From Micromonospora_H sonneratiae (lineage in GTDB: Bacteria; Actinomycetota; Actinomycetes; Mycobacteriales; Micromonosporaceae), in NCBI RefSeq assembly GCF_042679305.1, contig NZ_JBHTMP010000009.1, positions 1-64,000 of the forward strand: 64,000 nt of DNA, given 5' to 3'. Shown in pieces: positions 31,559 through 40,325 of the stretch. Numbering within the stretch: position 1 is the first letter of the stretch; the number at the start of each line of letters is the position of its first letter. The translations under genes were made by a program, and so were the position numbers. The notes under the pieces are model-generated. The model was not told the origin of the DNA. It was given only the letters and a program-made list of their open reading frames with translations, and made no database searches.

Positions 31559-33052
31559 CTAGCGGTTCGCCGGCCGGTGCGCCGTCACCGGCCCGGGCGC
31601 GGTGTGCCTGTCGTTGCCCCTGGTCCCCGGTACGGCCCGTACCGGCAGTCGCACCTCGACCCGCAGGCCGGGCCGTGCGTCGGACAGCTCCACCGTGCCG
31701 CCCTGGCGGCGTACCAGGTCCCGGACGATGGCCAGCCCGAGCCCGGAACCACCCGCGTCCCGCGCCCGGGCGTCGTCCAGGCGGGTGAACCGGTCGAACA
31801 CCCGTTCCCGGTCCTCGGCCGGGATGCCCGGGCCGTCGTCGGTCACCGTCACCACGTGGTACGCCGGCCGGCCCGGTTCCGGTCCGGTCGCCCGCACCGT
31901 CACCTCGCTACGGGCATGCCGTACGGCGTTGTCGAGCAGGTTGGCCAGCACCCGGTCCAGTGCGTCCCGTTCCCCGGTCGTCCACAACGGGTCTCCGGTC
32001 GGCACCACCCGGACCGGCGGCGCGGGATACCGTTCCGCCACCCCGACCAGCAACTCGCCCAGGTCGACCGGCCCGGCTGCCGCCCGCTGCCCGGATCCGG
32101 CGTCGTCGGCACGGGCCAGCAGCAGCAGATCGTCGACGAGCCGGCTCAGCCGCTGGGTGTCCGCCAACAGGTCGTCGGCCACCGCCGGCCAGTCGTTACG
32201 GTCACCGAGCCGCTGGGCGACCTCCAACTGGGTCCGCATGTTCGCCAGCGGGCTGCGTAGTTCGTGGGCGGCATCGGCGACGAAGGCCCGTTGACGGCTG
32301 CGGGCCGACTCCAACCGGTCCAGCATCCCGTTCAGTGTCACGGCCAACCGGTGGATCTCGTCCCGCGAGGCTGGTACCGGAAGCTGTCCGCCACGCGCAC
32401 TTCCGGTGATCTCCTCGGCACCGGCCCGGAGTGCCTCGACCGGTCGCAGGGTCGCGCCGACGACCCGCCACGCCACTGCGGCGAGGATCGCCACCAGCAG
32501 CGGAAAGCTGATCAACAGGATGTTCCGTACGACCTGCACGCTGTGTCGTACGTCCGCCATCGACTTGGCGACCAGTACGGTCTGCGGGTCTTCCGCCGAA
32601 CCGGCGGGGACGGCCACCACCCGCACCGGCCCCTTCATCCCCACCCGCTGGCCGGAGACGAAGATGCCCTTGCGGTCCCGGACCTCGGTCAGCTCGCCGG
32701 GGTGGAGCATCGGCACCAGCCGGTCGGCGTCGATGGAGGCGGCCAGGATCCGTCGCTGGGCGTCGACCACCTGCACCCGTACGTCGCCGCCGGCCACCGG
32801 GAGCGGATCGGGCAGGGCGTCGGCGGTGGCCAGCCGGGCCACCCCGTCGGCCGTCTTGAACGCCTCGGTGTCGATCGTGCTCTGCAGGGCGTATCCCAGC
32901 GCGCCGACCAGCACCATCCCGCCTACGGCCAGGCCGACGGTCAGCCCGACGATCGCGAGGACCAGCAGCCGTACCCGCAGGCTCTTCGTCAGGAAGGACC
33001 CCTTCCTGGCACCCTTCGCAGGTGAAGGGTCCCTTCCCAACATCCGGGTCAT
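31559..33052 (-). CDS. two-component sensor histidine kinase
   Basis: A 497-residue membrane kinase. A short cytoplasmic start is followed by helix 1 (about 27-52), an external sensor domain (55-175, including VQVVDAQRRILAAS), helix 2 (about 178-200), HAMP (200-250), and HisKA with AAHELRSP (phosphorylated His263). The HATPase_c boxes are NLLDNAVRHA (N), DDGPGIP (G1), FDRFTR (F) and GGSGLGLAIV (G2). Its ATG overlaps the stop of the response regulator gene (ATGA), so the pair is translated together. The divergent LolA-like lipoprotein 750 nt away suggests a cell-envelope signal, but the true stimulus is unknown. Confidence 0.92.
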   Translation of the reverse strand: MTRMLGRDPSPAKGARKGSFLTKSLRVRLLVLAIVGLTVGLAVGGMVLVGALGYALQSTIDTEAFKTADGVARLATADALPDPLPVAGGDVRVQVVDAQRRILAASIDADRLVPMLHPGELTEVRDRKGIFVSGQRVGMKGPVRVVAVPAGSAEDPQTVLVAKSMADVRHSVQVVRNILLISFPLLVAILAAVAWRVVGATLRPVEALRAGAEEITGSARGGQLPVPASRDEIHRLAVTLNGMLDRLESARSRQRAFVADAAHELRSPLANMRTQLEVAQRLGDRNDWPAVADDLLADTQRLSRLVDDLLLLARADDAGSGQRAAAGPVDLGELLVGVAERYPAPPVRVVPTGDPLWTTGERDALDRVLANLLDNAVRHARSEVTVRATGPEPGRPAYHVVTVTDDGPGIPAEDRERVFDRFTRLDDARARDAGGSGLGLAIVRDLVRRQGGTVELSDARPGLRVEVRLPVRAVPGTRGNDRHTAPGPVTAHRPANR

Positions 33053-33726
33053 GTCGCCAGCCGGTAGCCGGCACCCCGGATCGTCTCCAGTCGGTCCCGG
33101 CCGATCTTGCGGCGCAGGTAACCGATGTAGACCTCGACGGCATTCGGCGCGGTGTCCAGGCTGGCGTCCCAGACGTGGTCCAGCAGCTCCGTCTTCGACA
33201 CCACCGCGCCCGCCCGTCGGAGCAGATACTCCAGCAGCGCGAACTCCCGGGCGGTGAGTGTCACCTCGGCACCGTCGCGGGTGACCCGCCGTTGGGCGGG
33301 ATCGAGGCTGATGTCCCCGACGCTGAGCACCGTCGGTCGTTGCGGTGCACCGCGACGCAGCAGCGCCCGCAGCCGGGCCAGCAGCACCACGTACGAGAAG
33401 GGTTTGGTGAGATAGTCGTCCGCGCCGCAGTCCAGGCCGTCGGCCTGGTCGTACTCCCCGTCCTTGGCCGAGAGCATCAGTACCGGCAGCCAGTGCTCCT
33501 CGGCTCGCAGCTGCCGCACCACCCGGTAACCGGACAGGCCCGGCAGCATCACGTCCAGGATCATCGCGTCGTAGCCGCCGTGGCGGGCCAGATCCAACCC
33601 GGTCGGCCCGTCTGCGGCCACGTCGACGGCGAACCCCTCGGCCTGTAGCCCACGTTGCAGTGCCCGGGCCAGGCGCGTCTCGTCCTCCACCACCAGCAGT
33701 CGCACGGGCCCAAGGGTGCCATCCAC
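33049..33726 (-). CDS. OmpR/PhoB-family response regulator
   Basis: A 225-residue regulator. The receiver domain (8-120) has acidic residues VVEDE, phosphoacceptor Asp58 (MILDVMLP), Ser/Thr LSAK and Lys in LTKPFS. The C-terminal winged helix (130-225) has LTAREFALLEYLLRRAG, then DASLDTAPNAVEVYIGYLRRKIG and IRGAGYRL. It is coupled to the histidine kinase gene downstream. The first codons (MDGTLGP) are poorly conserved. It is divergent from the LolA-like gene with 78 nt between, which is a likely target promoter. Confidence 0.93.
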   Translation of the reverse strand: MDGTLGPVRLLVVEDETRLARALQRGLQAEGFAVDVAADGPTGLDLARHGGYDAMILDVMLPGLSGYRVVRQLRAEEHWLPVLMLSAKDGEYDQADGLDCGADDYLTKPFSYVVLLARLRALLRRGAPQRPTVLSVGDISLDPAQRRVTRDGAEVTLTAREFALLEYLLRRAGAVVSKTELLDHVWDASLDTAPNAVEVYIGYLRRKIGRDRLETIRGAGYRLAT

Positions 33727-33803
33727 CGTCGAGCCCGGCCAATGCGGTTCTCAGCCCGGTCACAGCACCGCCCCGGCAGAATGTGCGCAGGAGGTGCACA
33801 ACC

Positions 33804-34886
33804 ATGTCAGTCTTCCGCTCCCGGCCGGCACTGCGCTGGCTGATTCCGTCCGCTTCGGCAGTCCTGGTCATCGCCGGGGGTGCCGTGATCGGCACGTTCG
33901 CCGCATCCGCAGAGCCGAGCCTGCCACCCCGCAGCGCCGCGCAGTTGCTGGTCGACCTACAGACCGCCCGGCTGGACGGGCTGTCCGGCACCGTCGTACA
34001 GCGGGCCGACCTGGGGTTGCCCGGCTTGTCGGCCCTCGCCACTCGGGGCAGCACCGACCTGACCTCGTTGGCCTCCGGCACGCACACCCTGCGGGTCTGG
34101 TACGCCGGGCCGGACCAGACCCGGGTCGCGCTGCTCGGCACGCTCGGGGAGAGCGACATCATCCGCAACGGGCGGGACCTGTGGTGGTGGAACAGCCAGA
34201 CCAACACGGCGACCCACCGGACGCTGCCGGAGACCGGTGACGCCGGTCAGTCCCGGCCGCACAGCCTGCCCGCCACCCCCCAGGAGGCCGCCGACCAGGC
34301 GTTGGCCGCGATCGACCCGAGCACCGAGGTCACCGTCGGCCGGTCCGCGAAGATCGCCGGACGGGACGCGTACGAGCTGGTGCTCGACCCCCGGGACACC
34401 GCGTCGCTGGTGGACCAGATCCGGATCGCGATCGACGCCCGGGAACACGTGCCGCTCCGGTTCGAGATCTTCGCCAAGGGTGCCGACCAGCCGGCGTTCG
34501 TGATGGCCTTCACCCAGGTCGACTTCGACCGGCCGGACCCGGCGCAGTTCACCTTCAACCCCCCGCCCGGCACCCAGGTGACCGAGCAGGAGTTCGACCA
34601 GCCGCAGCGCCCTGACCACGGCACCGACCGGTCCGAGGCCAGGTGGGAGACCACCGGTACGGGGTGGACCACGGTCCTCGTCGGCCGTAACGCCAAGGTC
34701 GTTCCGTCGAACGGCGGGGATACCGCTGGCCTGCTGAACCTGCTGCCCAAGGTCGACGGAGCGTGGGGCAGCGGCCGGCTGCTGAGCAGCAGGCTCTTCA
34801 GCGTGCTGCTCACCGACGACGGCCGGCTCCTGGTCGGCGCGGTCACGCCCGAGCGGTTGTACGAGGTGGCCGCCGCCCACCGGTGA
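33804..34886 (+). CDS. LolA-like envelope protein (outer-membrane lipoprotein sorting fold)
   Basis: A 360-residue exported protein. Signal sequence or membrane anchor at about 12-35 (WLIPSASAVLVIAGGAVIGTF), then a LolA/LolB-type half-barrel: LLVDLQTARLDGLSGTVVQ, TLRVWYAGPDQTRVALLG, DIIRNGRDLWWWNSQTNTATH, VTVGRSAKIAGRDAYELVLDPR, LRFEIFAKGADQPAFVMAFTQVDF and a final domain with VLVGRNAKVV. Actinobacterial members are often encoded next to an envelope two-component system or ECF sigma factor and probably bind lipids outside the membrane. GGAGGT stands 8 nt before the ATG at 33804. A strong terminator follows at 34904. Confidence 0.8.
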   Translation: MSVFRSRPALRWLIPSASAVLVIAGGAVIGTFAASAEPSLPPRSAAQLLVDLQTARLDGLSGTVVQRADLGLPGLSALATRGSTDLTSLASGTHTLRVWYAGPDQTRVALLGTLGESDIIRNGRDLWWWNSQTNTATHRTLPETGDAGQSRPHSLPATPQEAADQALAAIDPSTEVTVGRSAKIAGRDAYELVLDPRDTASLVDQIRIAIDAREHVPLRFEIFAKGADQPAFVMAFTQVDFDRPDPAQFTFNPPPGTQVTEQEFDQPQRPDHGTDRSEARWETTGTGWTTVLVGRNAKVVPSNGGDTAGLLNLLPKVDGAWGSGRLLSSRLFSVLLTDDGRLLVGAVTPERLYEVAAAHR

Positions 34887-34903
34887 ACTCCGGTGCGTAC
34901 CAC

Positions 34904-34939
34904 CGACGGCCCGCCGGATGTGTTTCCGGCGGGCCGTCG
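34904..34939 (+). terminator. terminator of the LolA-like gene
   Basis: A perfect 14-bp stem (CGACGGCCCGCCGG and complement) with an 8-nt loop, 17 nt past the stop. It has no T-tract, as is usual at this GC content. Confidence 0.75.
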
Positions 34940-34941
34940 AC

Positions 34942-35034
34942 AGGCCTGGCCGACGGCGTAGCCGGGCCTGGTCGAGTCGACGGGTCTGGCCTCGCCGAGT
35001 GCGGGCCTGGCCGACGGGCGTAGCCGGGCCGGAA
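34942..35034. repeat. two imperfect 25-nt direct repeats
   Basis: GCCTGGCCGACGG followed by CGTAGCCGGGCC occurs near 34944 and again near 35009, the second copy with one extra G; the interval also holds repeated GGGTCTGG/GGGCCTGG words. It lies between the terminator and the convergent SGNH gene and has no visible coding role. Confidence 0.45.
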
Positions 35035-35060
35035 CGGCGGGCGTCGACGGGCCGGAACGG

Positions 35061-35696
35061 TCAGGTTGGTAGCCGCCAGCCGATCGCGGCCAGGAGCGCC
35101 TGCGCGATGACGGCGTGGCCGGGCAGGTTGGGGTGGATCCGGTCGTCCGCCCACTGCCCGGCCGGGGTGCTGGTCAGCACCCGGTCGAACGCCGCCTGGG
35201 TCGGTACGTGGACCGCGTCGAACTCGACGGCCAGGTCCTGGACCACCCGGACGTAGTCGTCGGTCTGGGCCCGTTGCGGATCGCCCCGATCGGGTTCGAT
35301 CAGGTACGGCTCGACCAGGATCAGCCGGCATCCGGTGGCCTTGACGGCCCGGCTCAACAGGTCCCGCAGGGTCGACTCGTACTCCCGGATCGGCACGCCC
35401 CGGTCGGGCTGGTCGAGGAAGAACCGCCAGACGTCGTTGATGCCGATCTTTACTACGAGCCAGTCCGGCCGCTCGGCGATCACGTCCTCTTCCCAGCGGG
35501 CCGCCAGGTTCCGCACGGTGTCCCCGCTGGTGCCCCGGTTGACCCAGGTCAGCCCGAGTTCCGGGTGGGTTGCGGTGACCATCGCCCGGACCAGGTTCAC
35601 ATAGCCGTCGCCGTACGGGGTGGCCCGGCCACGCCGACCACAGTCGGTGATGCTGTCGCCGACGAAGACGATGCGCTGCCCAGCCGAAAAGATCAT
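35061..35696 (-). CDS. SGNH/GDSL-type hydrolase (esterase/lipase-like)
   Basis: A 211-residue enzyme with all four SGNH blocks: IVFVGDSITDCGR (Ser nucleophile), NRGTSGDTVRNL (Gly), VVKIGINDVWRF (Asn) and DRIHPNLPGH (Asp and His). It has no signal peptide and so appears cytoplasmic. The family covers acylhydrolases of lipids, oligosaccharides and acetylated xylan. The ATG at 35696 (MIFSAGQ) has GGGGAG 8 nt upstream and is preferred over two ATGs further out. It ends in a GC-rich spacer shared with the convergent LolA-like gene. The substrate cannot be inferred. Confidence 0.88.
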   Translation of the reverse strand: MIFSAGQRIVFVGDSITDCGRRGRATPYGDGYVNLVRAMVTATHPELGLTWVNRGTSGDTVRNLAARWEEDVIAERPDWLVVKIGINDVWRFFLDQPDRGVPIREYESTLRDLLSRAVKATGCRLILVEPYLIEPDRGDPQRAQTDDYVRVVQDLAVEFDAVHVPTQAAFDRVLTSTPAGQWADDRIHPNLPGHAVIAQALLAAIGWRLPT

Positions 35697-35825
35697 GCTG
35701 ACCGCTCCCCTGCCCATGGCCACCGTGTCACGCTCACCACCGCCCGGGTGGCCGGCACACTCGCTGGACGCAGTCTTGGCCGGGCGGTGCGGAACGCGCT
35801 ATTCTTCGTTGTTCAAAACGCAAAA

Positions 35826-35848
35826 AGAACGGCAAAGAATGCCGTTCT
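35826..35848 (+). promoter_or_regulatory. leader hairpin before the HelD-like gene
   Basis: AGAACGGCA-AAGAA-TGCCGTTCT is a perfect 9-bp stem, followed after 6 nt by GGTATTTTATTT and then the GGGGAG ribosome-binding site. The stem plus T-rich tract has the shape of an intrinsic terminator placed in the leader, so attenuation is possible. Confidence 0.5.
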
Positions 35849-35878
35849 CGCAGGTATTTTATTTGATGGGGAGAAAGC

Positions 35879-38212
35879 TTGTCAAGCTACTCCGGCCACT
35901 CCACCGGGCCGCGCCTCGACGAGCAGGTCGACGAGATCGAAGCCGAACAGAAGCACATCTCGATGCTCTACGGTCGCCTCGACGACCTGCGCGAACAGGC
36001 TGCGGACCGACTGTCCGAGGCGCTGCGCAACAGCGGCGGCACGCAGCAGGAACGGTCCCAGCGGGAAGGCACCGTGGCCATGTACACCGAGCAGGTCGAA
36101 CAGTTCGGCGCGGTGGAGAATGGCCTCTGCTTCGGCCGACTGGACCTCGACAACGGTGAGCGCCACTACATCGGCCGGATCGGCATTTTCGACCACTCCG
36201 GAGACTACGCGCCGTTGCTGATGGACTGGCGGGCTCCGGCCGCCCGTCCGTTCTATCTGGCGACGGCGGCAGCGCCCCAGGGGGTGCGGTGCCGCCGGCA
36301 CATCCGTACCCGGCACCGGACCGTGACCGGGTTGGACGACGAGGTCCTCGACCTGACCCTGGCCCGGCACACCGGCCGGGAGGAACTCACCGGCGAGGCA
36401 GCGCTGTTCGCCGCGCTCAACGCCAGTCGTACCGGCCGGATGGGCGACATCGTGGAGACCATCCAGGCCGAGCAGGACCGGGTCATCCGCTCCGACCTGG
36501 CCGGTGTCCTCGTCGTACAGGGTGGCCCCGGCACCGGCAAGACCGCCGTCGCGCTGCACCGGGCGGCGTACCTGCTCTACACCCACCGTCAGGCGCTGTC
36601 CACGCGAGGCGTACTGCTGGTCGGCCCGAACGAGACCTTCCTGCGCTACATCTCGCAGGTGCTGCCCGCGCTGGCCGAGACCGGCGTGCTGCTGTGCACA
36701 CCCGGTGACCTCTTTCCCGGGGTGACCGCCCGGCGCGCCGAACCGGCCGAGACCGCCGAGATCAAGGGCCGACCGGAGATGGTCGAGGTGCTGGCCGCCG
36801 CGGTACGGGACCGGCAACGGGTGCCGGACGAACCGGTGGAGATCGTGGTCGAGCGGGACACCCTGCTGCTCGACCCGCAGACCTGTGCCGAGGCCCGGGA
36901 ACGGGTCCGCCGCGCCGACAAGCCGCACAACCTGGCCCGGCCACTGTTCGACCTTGAGATCATCCACGCGCTGGCGCAGCAGGTCGCGGAGCGGATCGGC
37001 GCGGACCCGCTCGGTGGAGAGAACCTCCTCGAGGAGGCCGACCTCGCCGAGATCCGGCGCGAGCTGCGCGAGGAGCCCGAGGTGCTGGCCGTACTGGACT
37101 GGCTGTGGCCCGTCCTCTCCCCGCAGCAACTGGTGGCCGGGCTCTACGCGTCCGACGACCGGTTGGCGACCGCCGCGCCGGAGCTGACCGAAGAGGAGCG
37201 GCAACTGCTGCGCCGCGAACCGTGGGGCGGTTGGACGCCGGCCGACGTACCACTGCTCGACGAGGCGGCCGAACTGCTCGGCGCGGACAACCGGGACGGC
37301 CAGGTACGGGCTGAGCAACTGCGCCAACAGCAGATCGAGTACGCCGAGGGCGTGCTGGACATCGCCGAGGGCTCCCGTTCGATCGACCTGGAGGACGAGG
37401 AGGAAGGCGAGATCCTCTCGGTCACCGACCTGCTCGGTGCCGACACCCTGGCCGACCGGCAGGAGGACGGTGAGCGCCTGACCACGGCACAGCGGGCGGC
37501 AGCCGACCGGACCTGGGCTTTCGGACACGTGATCGTGGATGAGGCGCAGGAACTGTCCCCGATGGCCTGGCGGCTGTTGATGCGCCGCAGCCCCAGCCGG
37601 TCGATGACCCTGGTCGGGGACGTGGCGCAGACCGGCGCGCTGGCCGGTGCGTCCTCCTGGCAGCAGACGCTGGAACCGTACGTGGACGACCGGTGGCGAC
37701 TGGAGGAGTTGACGGTCAGCTACCGTACCCCCGCCGAGATCATGGCGGTCGCCGCCGACGTGCTGGCCGAGATCGACCCGTCGCTGACCCCACCCCGCTC
37801 GGTACGGAACACCGGTGTCGAGCCGTGGGACCTGCGGGTGGAGCAGGCGGAGTTCGCCGGTCAGCTGATCGCAGCGGTCCGCCGGGAGGCGGCACAGGTG
37901 GGTGAGGGCCGGGTGGGCGTGATCGTGCCCGACGGTCTGGTCGACGATCTTGGCCGTGCGGTCACCGCCGAGTTGCCCGAGGTGGCGGTGGGTGAGCATG
38001 CCGAGCTGACCAGCCAGGTGGTGCTGCTGACCGTGGCACAGGCCAAGGGGCTGGAGTTCGACAGCGTCGTGGTGGTCGAGCCGGACCGGATCGTCGCCGA
38101 GTCCCCGCGTGGCCGCAACGATCTGTACGTGGCGTTGACCCGGGCGACCCAACGGCTCGGGGTGCTGCGTACGGGGCTCGGGGTCCGGTACGCCAGCCTC
38201 GGGGTGGGTTGA
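35879..38212 (+). CDS. HelD-type (HelR-like) RNA polymerase-associated helicase
   Basis: A 777-residue UvrD-like ATPase. The N-terminus is a coiled coil (VDEIEAEQKHISMLYGRLDDLREQAADRL), the arm that HelD inserts into RNA polymerase. A GRIGIFD...LLMDWRAPAARPFY segment is a hallmark of the actinobacterial class. Walker A is GGPGTGKT (215-222), Walker B HVIVDEAQELSP (about 552), then LTVSYRTPAEI and, near the C-terminus, TVAQAKGLEFDSVVVVEP and DLYVALTRATQRL. HelD proteins release stalled or drug-bound RNA polymerase; the HelR subgroup in Streptomyces confers rifamycin tolerance. The start is a TTG with GGGGAG 5 nt upstream. I found no rifamycin-associated element upstream by eye. Confidence 0.88.
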   Translation: MSSYSGHSTGPRLDEQVDEIEAEQKHISMLYGRLDDLREQAADRLSEALRNSGGTQQERSQREGTVAMYTEQVEQFGAVENGLCFGRLDLDNGERHYIGRIGIFDHSGDYAPLLMDWRAPAARPFYLATAAAPQGVRCRRHIRTRHRTVTGLDDEVLDLTLARHTGREELTGEAALFAALNASRTGRMGDIVETIQAEQDRVIRSDLAGVLVVQGGPGTGKTAVALHRAAYLLYTHRQALSTRGVLLVGPNETFLRYISQVLPALAETGVLLCTPGDLFPGVTARRAEPAETAEIKGRPEMVEVLAAAVRDRQRVPDEPVEIVVERDTLLLDPQTCAEARERVRRADKPHNLARPLFDLEIIHALAQQVAERIGADPLGGENLLEEADLAEIRRELREEPEVLAVLDWLWPVLSPQQLVAGLYASDDRLATAAPELTEEERQLLRREPWGGWTPADVPLLDEAAELLGADNRDGQVRAEQLRQQQIEYAEGVLDIAEGSRSIDLEDEEEGEILSVTDLLGADTLADRQEDGERLTTAQRAAADRTWAFGHVIVDEAQELSPMAWRLLMRRSPSRSMTLVGDVAQTGALAGASSWQQTLEPYVDDRWRLEELTVSYRTPAEIMAVAADVLAEIDPSLTPPRSVRNTGVEPWDLRVEQAEFAGQLIAAVRREAAQVGEGRVGVIVPDGLVDDLGRAVTAELPEVAVGEHAELTSQVVLLTVAQAKGLEFDSVVVVEPDRIVAESPRGRNDLYVALTRATQRLGVLRTGLGVRYASLGVG

Positions 38213-38232
38213 CCGGTGCCAGCCGTCGACCG

Positions 38233-38262
38233 GCCGCCGTCGTTTCCGTACAAGACGGCGGC
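38233..38262 (+). terminator. terminator of the HelD-like gene
   Basis: GCCGCCGTC and GACGGCGGC form a 9-bp stem with a 12-nt loop, 21 nt past the stop. Confidence 0.55.
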
Positions 38263-38377
38263 GGCGGCCGGCTCCTAGCATGGGCGCGGGTCTGTGCACA
38301 GGGTGTCATCGGCGCTTCGACCCGCCAGTCGATCCACCACGGCGAACCTCGTCGCCTGGCCATGAGGAGAACAGCAC

Positions 38378-38956
38378 ATGCGTGATCTGGTCTACACCGG
38401 GTTCATGTCGCTCGACGGCGTCGTTGACTCCCCGGGCGGTGGGCCGGGCGAGGGGCACCGCAGCGGTGGGTGGGTCTTCCGGGACATCGAGTTCGTGCCC
38501 GATGCCTTCTCGCTCAAGGGAGAGGAGCTCGAGGACACCACGGCGCTGATGTTCGGCCGCCGCAGCTACGAGGCGTTCGCGCCGGTCTGGCGTGACTCGG
38601 ACGACCACGCCGCCTACCGGGAGCTGCCGAAGTACGTGGTCTCGACCACGCTGCCCGATGACGCCCTCGTCGAGGGGTGGGGTCCGACGACGATCCTGCG
38701 CTCGACCGACGACGTGGTCGAGCTCAAGAAGAGCGAGGGTGGCGCGATCTTCATCCATGGGAGTGCCGAACTCGCCCGATGCCTGTCGGACGCGGGCCTG
38801 ATCGACCGGTACCACCTGCTCGTCTTCCCGGTGCTACTCGGGGCCGGGAAGCGCCTGTTCAGTGCGGCGGACCGGGACAAGCAGGTACTGAGCCTGCGGG
38901 AGTCCGCAGCCTACCCGAACGGCATCGTCAAGCTGATCTACGACGTCGTCGGCTGA
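38378..38956 (+). CDS. RibD C-terminal/dihydrofolate reductase-like protein
   Basis: A 192-residue NADPH-binding fold: MRDLVYTGFMSLDGVVD, then TTALMFGRRSYEAFAPVW, YRELPKYVVSTTL, then GAIFIHGSAELARCL and YHLLVFPVLLGAGKRLF. These are the segments of the YwjB/YyaP-type 'dihydrofolate reductase family', related to the RibD reductase domain. Many stand-alone members have no assigned substrate. GAGGAG stands 7 nt before the ATG. The last 19 nt overlap the convergent AraC gene. Confidence 0.88.
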   Translation: MRDLVYTGFMSLDGVVDSPGGGPGEGHRSGGWVFRDIEFVPDAFSLKGEELEDTTALMFGRRSYEAFAPVWRDSDDHAAYRELPKYVVSTTLPDDALVEGWGPTTILRSTDDVVELKKSEGGAIFIHGSAELARCLSDAGLIDRYHLLVFPVLLGAGKRLFSAADRDKQVLSLRESAAYPNGIVKLIYDVVG

Positions 38957-39669
38957 TCCAGATGCAGCGCGAGGGCACCTCCGGTGCCCTCGCGCAGTTG
39001 CCGTGCTGTACGCCCGACGTACCGGTGCAGCGCACGGGCCAGGTGGGGCTCGTCGAAGTACGCGAGCCGAGAGACGACATCGGCGACCGGGACACCGGCG
39101 GCCAGGAACGTCGCGGCACTACGGGCACGTTCGATCTGTCGTACGGCCCCCTGGGTCAGCCCGGTCGCGGCTCGGAACCGGCGCTCGACGGTGCGCTTCG
39201 AGACCTGAGGACGGTGGCCCCGGCGGACCTCGCCGACCAGCGGGTCACGGACCACGGCTCCGCAGCGGACGAGCCGGTCGACCAGAGCCTCCATGTCGTC
39301 CGGGCCGGGCGTCTCCCAGCGGACACCGTCCAGCGAAAAGGTCCTGCTCGTGACGTCGGGCAGTTCGACGCCCCCGTCGACCAGGGCCGTTGTGGGCACG
39401 GCCCGCAGCGACGTGCCCACGGCGAACTCCAGGCCGACGAAGGTCGCGCCCTCTGGCACCGGCGCGGTGCCGGTCCTGGTCTCCGGCCCGGAAATGCTCG
39501 CGTACGCCCTGCCCTCGCGCTTCCAGAACACCAGGCCCCAACACGCCGTCGCAACGGAGGTCATCTCCGTGACCTGCTCGCTCATGCAGGTCCACACCGT
39601 GTCGACCCACGGGGAGTCGGACGCGCGCGTCATGAACCGCAGTCCCACGGGAGGAGGATACGGGCCCAC
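38938..39669 (-). CDS. AraC-family regulator
   Basis: A 243-residue protein. The N-terminal part (about 20-140) is a beta-rich sensor related to the DUF6597-type domain (TEMTSVATACWGLVFWK, FVGLEFAVGTSL). The C-terminal AraC helix-turn-helix pair covers about 165-235: SKRTVERRFRAATGLTQGAVRQIERAR, then VPVADVVSRLAYFDEPHLARALHRYVGRT. The start is uncertain: GTG at 39669 or the GTG at VGLRFMTR (39648). It is convergent with, and overlaps by 19 nt, the DHFR-like gene, so antisense interference between them is possible. Confidence 0.85.
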   Translation of the reverse strand: MGPYPPPVGLRFMTRASDSPWVDTVWTCMSEQVTEMTSVATACWGLVFWKREGRAYASISGPETRTGTAPVPEGATFVGLEFAVGTSLRAVPTTALVDGGVELPDVTSRTFSLDGVRWETPGPDDMEALVDRLVRCGAVVRDPLVGEVRRGHRPQVSKRTVERRFRAATGLTQGAVRQIERARSAATFLAAGVPVADVVSRLAYFDEPHLARALHRYVGRTARQLREGTGGALALHLDQPTTS

Positions 39670-39693
39670 CGGCCGTCGGCGTCCGTACCGGAT

Positions 39694-40083
39694 CTAGGTC
39701 GCGTGGGTGGACTGGTCGCTGGTCGAACCTCCGGTCGGGGTGCTCAGCCCGCCGGTGGTCGCATCACCGGTGGTGGTCGGTGCCACATTCCCGCCCGGTG
39801 CCCGGGGCCGCCGTCGGGCACTGGCCGGTCCGGCGCTGCCGCCGGTGGTCGTGATCACGCCCCGGTTGCGGGTCGGGCCGCCATCGCGCAACACCTCCGG
39901 GTCCACGGCGGCGTTCGCGATGTCCTCTTCCTCCTGGTCCTGCACCTCGAGCCACTCGTCGGTAGCGGGCAACGTCACCTCTGCCGCCGCACCGGGCGCG
40001 TAGTCACTGTCGCCACCGCCGAGTCGGTCCACGGCCCGACGCCTCGACTCCCGCTTCTCGTCGTCCTCACGCACGTCCACCAC
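39694..40083 (-). CDS. small polar hypothetical protein
   Basis: A 129-residue protein with no membrane or signal sequence. The N-terminal half is charged (MVDVREDDEKRESRRRAVDR, then WLEVQDQEEEDIANAAVDPE); the C-terminal half is Gly/Thr/Ser-rich and probably disordered (TTTGGSAGP, PTTTGDATTGG). No family was recognised. Codon positions follow the local GC pattern, which supports coding. It starts with GTG codons after a weak GAGG. It lies in the same direction as the AraC gene and may share its promoter. Confidence 0.5.
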   Translation of the reverse strand: MVDVREDDEKRESRRRAVDRLGGGDSDYAPGAAAEVTLPATDEWLEVQDQEEEDIANAAVDPEVLRDGGPTRNRGVITTTGGSAGPASARRRPRAPGGNVAPTTTGDATTGGLSTPTGGSTSDQSTHAT

Positions 40084-40246
40084 CTCGCAGGATCGTCGTT
40101 GGCCACTGCCTCCCCCGCAACGGTTCGGCTAAACGGCGGCGCTACCGCGCCGATCCCGATCAGTGGTGCATCACCGGGACAGATGCCGCCCAGGCGTCCG
40201 AACGACAGCGAAACAGACCGGGACCCGGTGAACGGGGCAAAAGAGC

Positions 40247-40285
40247 GGGGCGACGGGACCAGCCAGCATTCGGTCCCGCCGCCCC
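40247..40285 (-). terminator. terminator of spo0M
   Basis: A 14-bp stem (GGGGCGACGGGACC with one G-T pair) and an 11-nt loop lie 41 nt past the spo0M stop on the minus strand. Confidence 0.65.
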
Positions 40286-40325
40286 ACGTCCGATGTTTCG
40301 TCGGGCTAGTCGTCGTTCGTCACGA

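Noticed and set aside
33053..34207. Long in-frame extension of the histidine kinase through the response regulator region
   Set aside because: It reads the regulator gene out of frame. The ATG at 33052 overlapping the regulator stop is the normal arrangement.
35696..35879. Rifamycin-associated element upstream of the HelD-like gene
   Set aside because: No GGGGCTTG-type inverted repeat is present. The only clear structure is the leader hairpin.
35882..38299. 805-codon open frame antisense to the HelD-like gene
   Set aside because: It is rich in Arg, His and Gly and has no family. It is a typical shadow of a high-GC gene.
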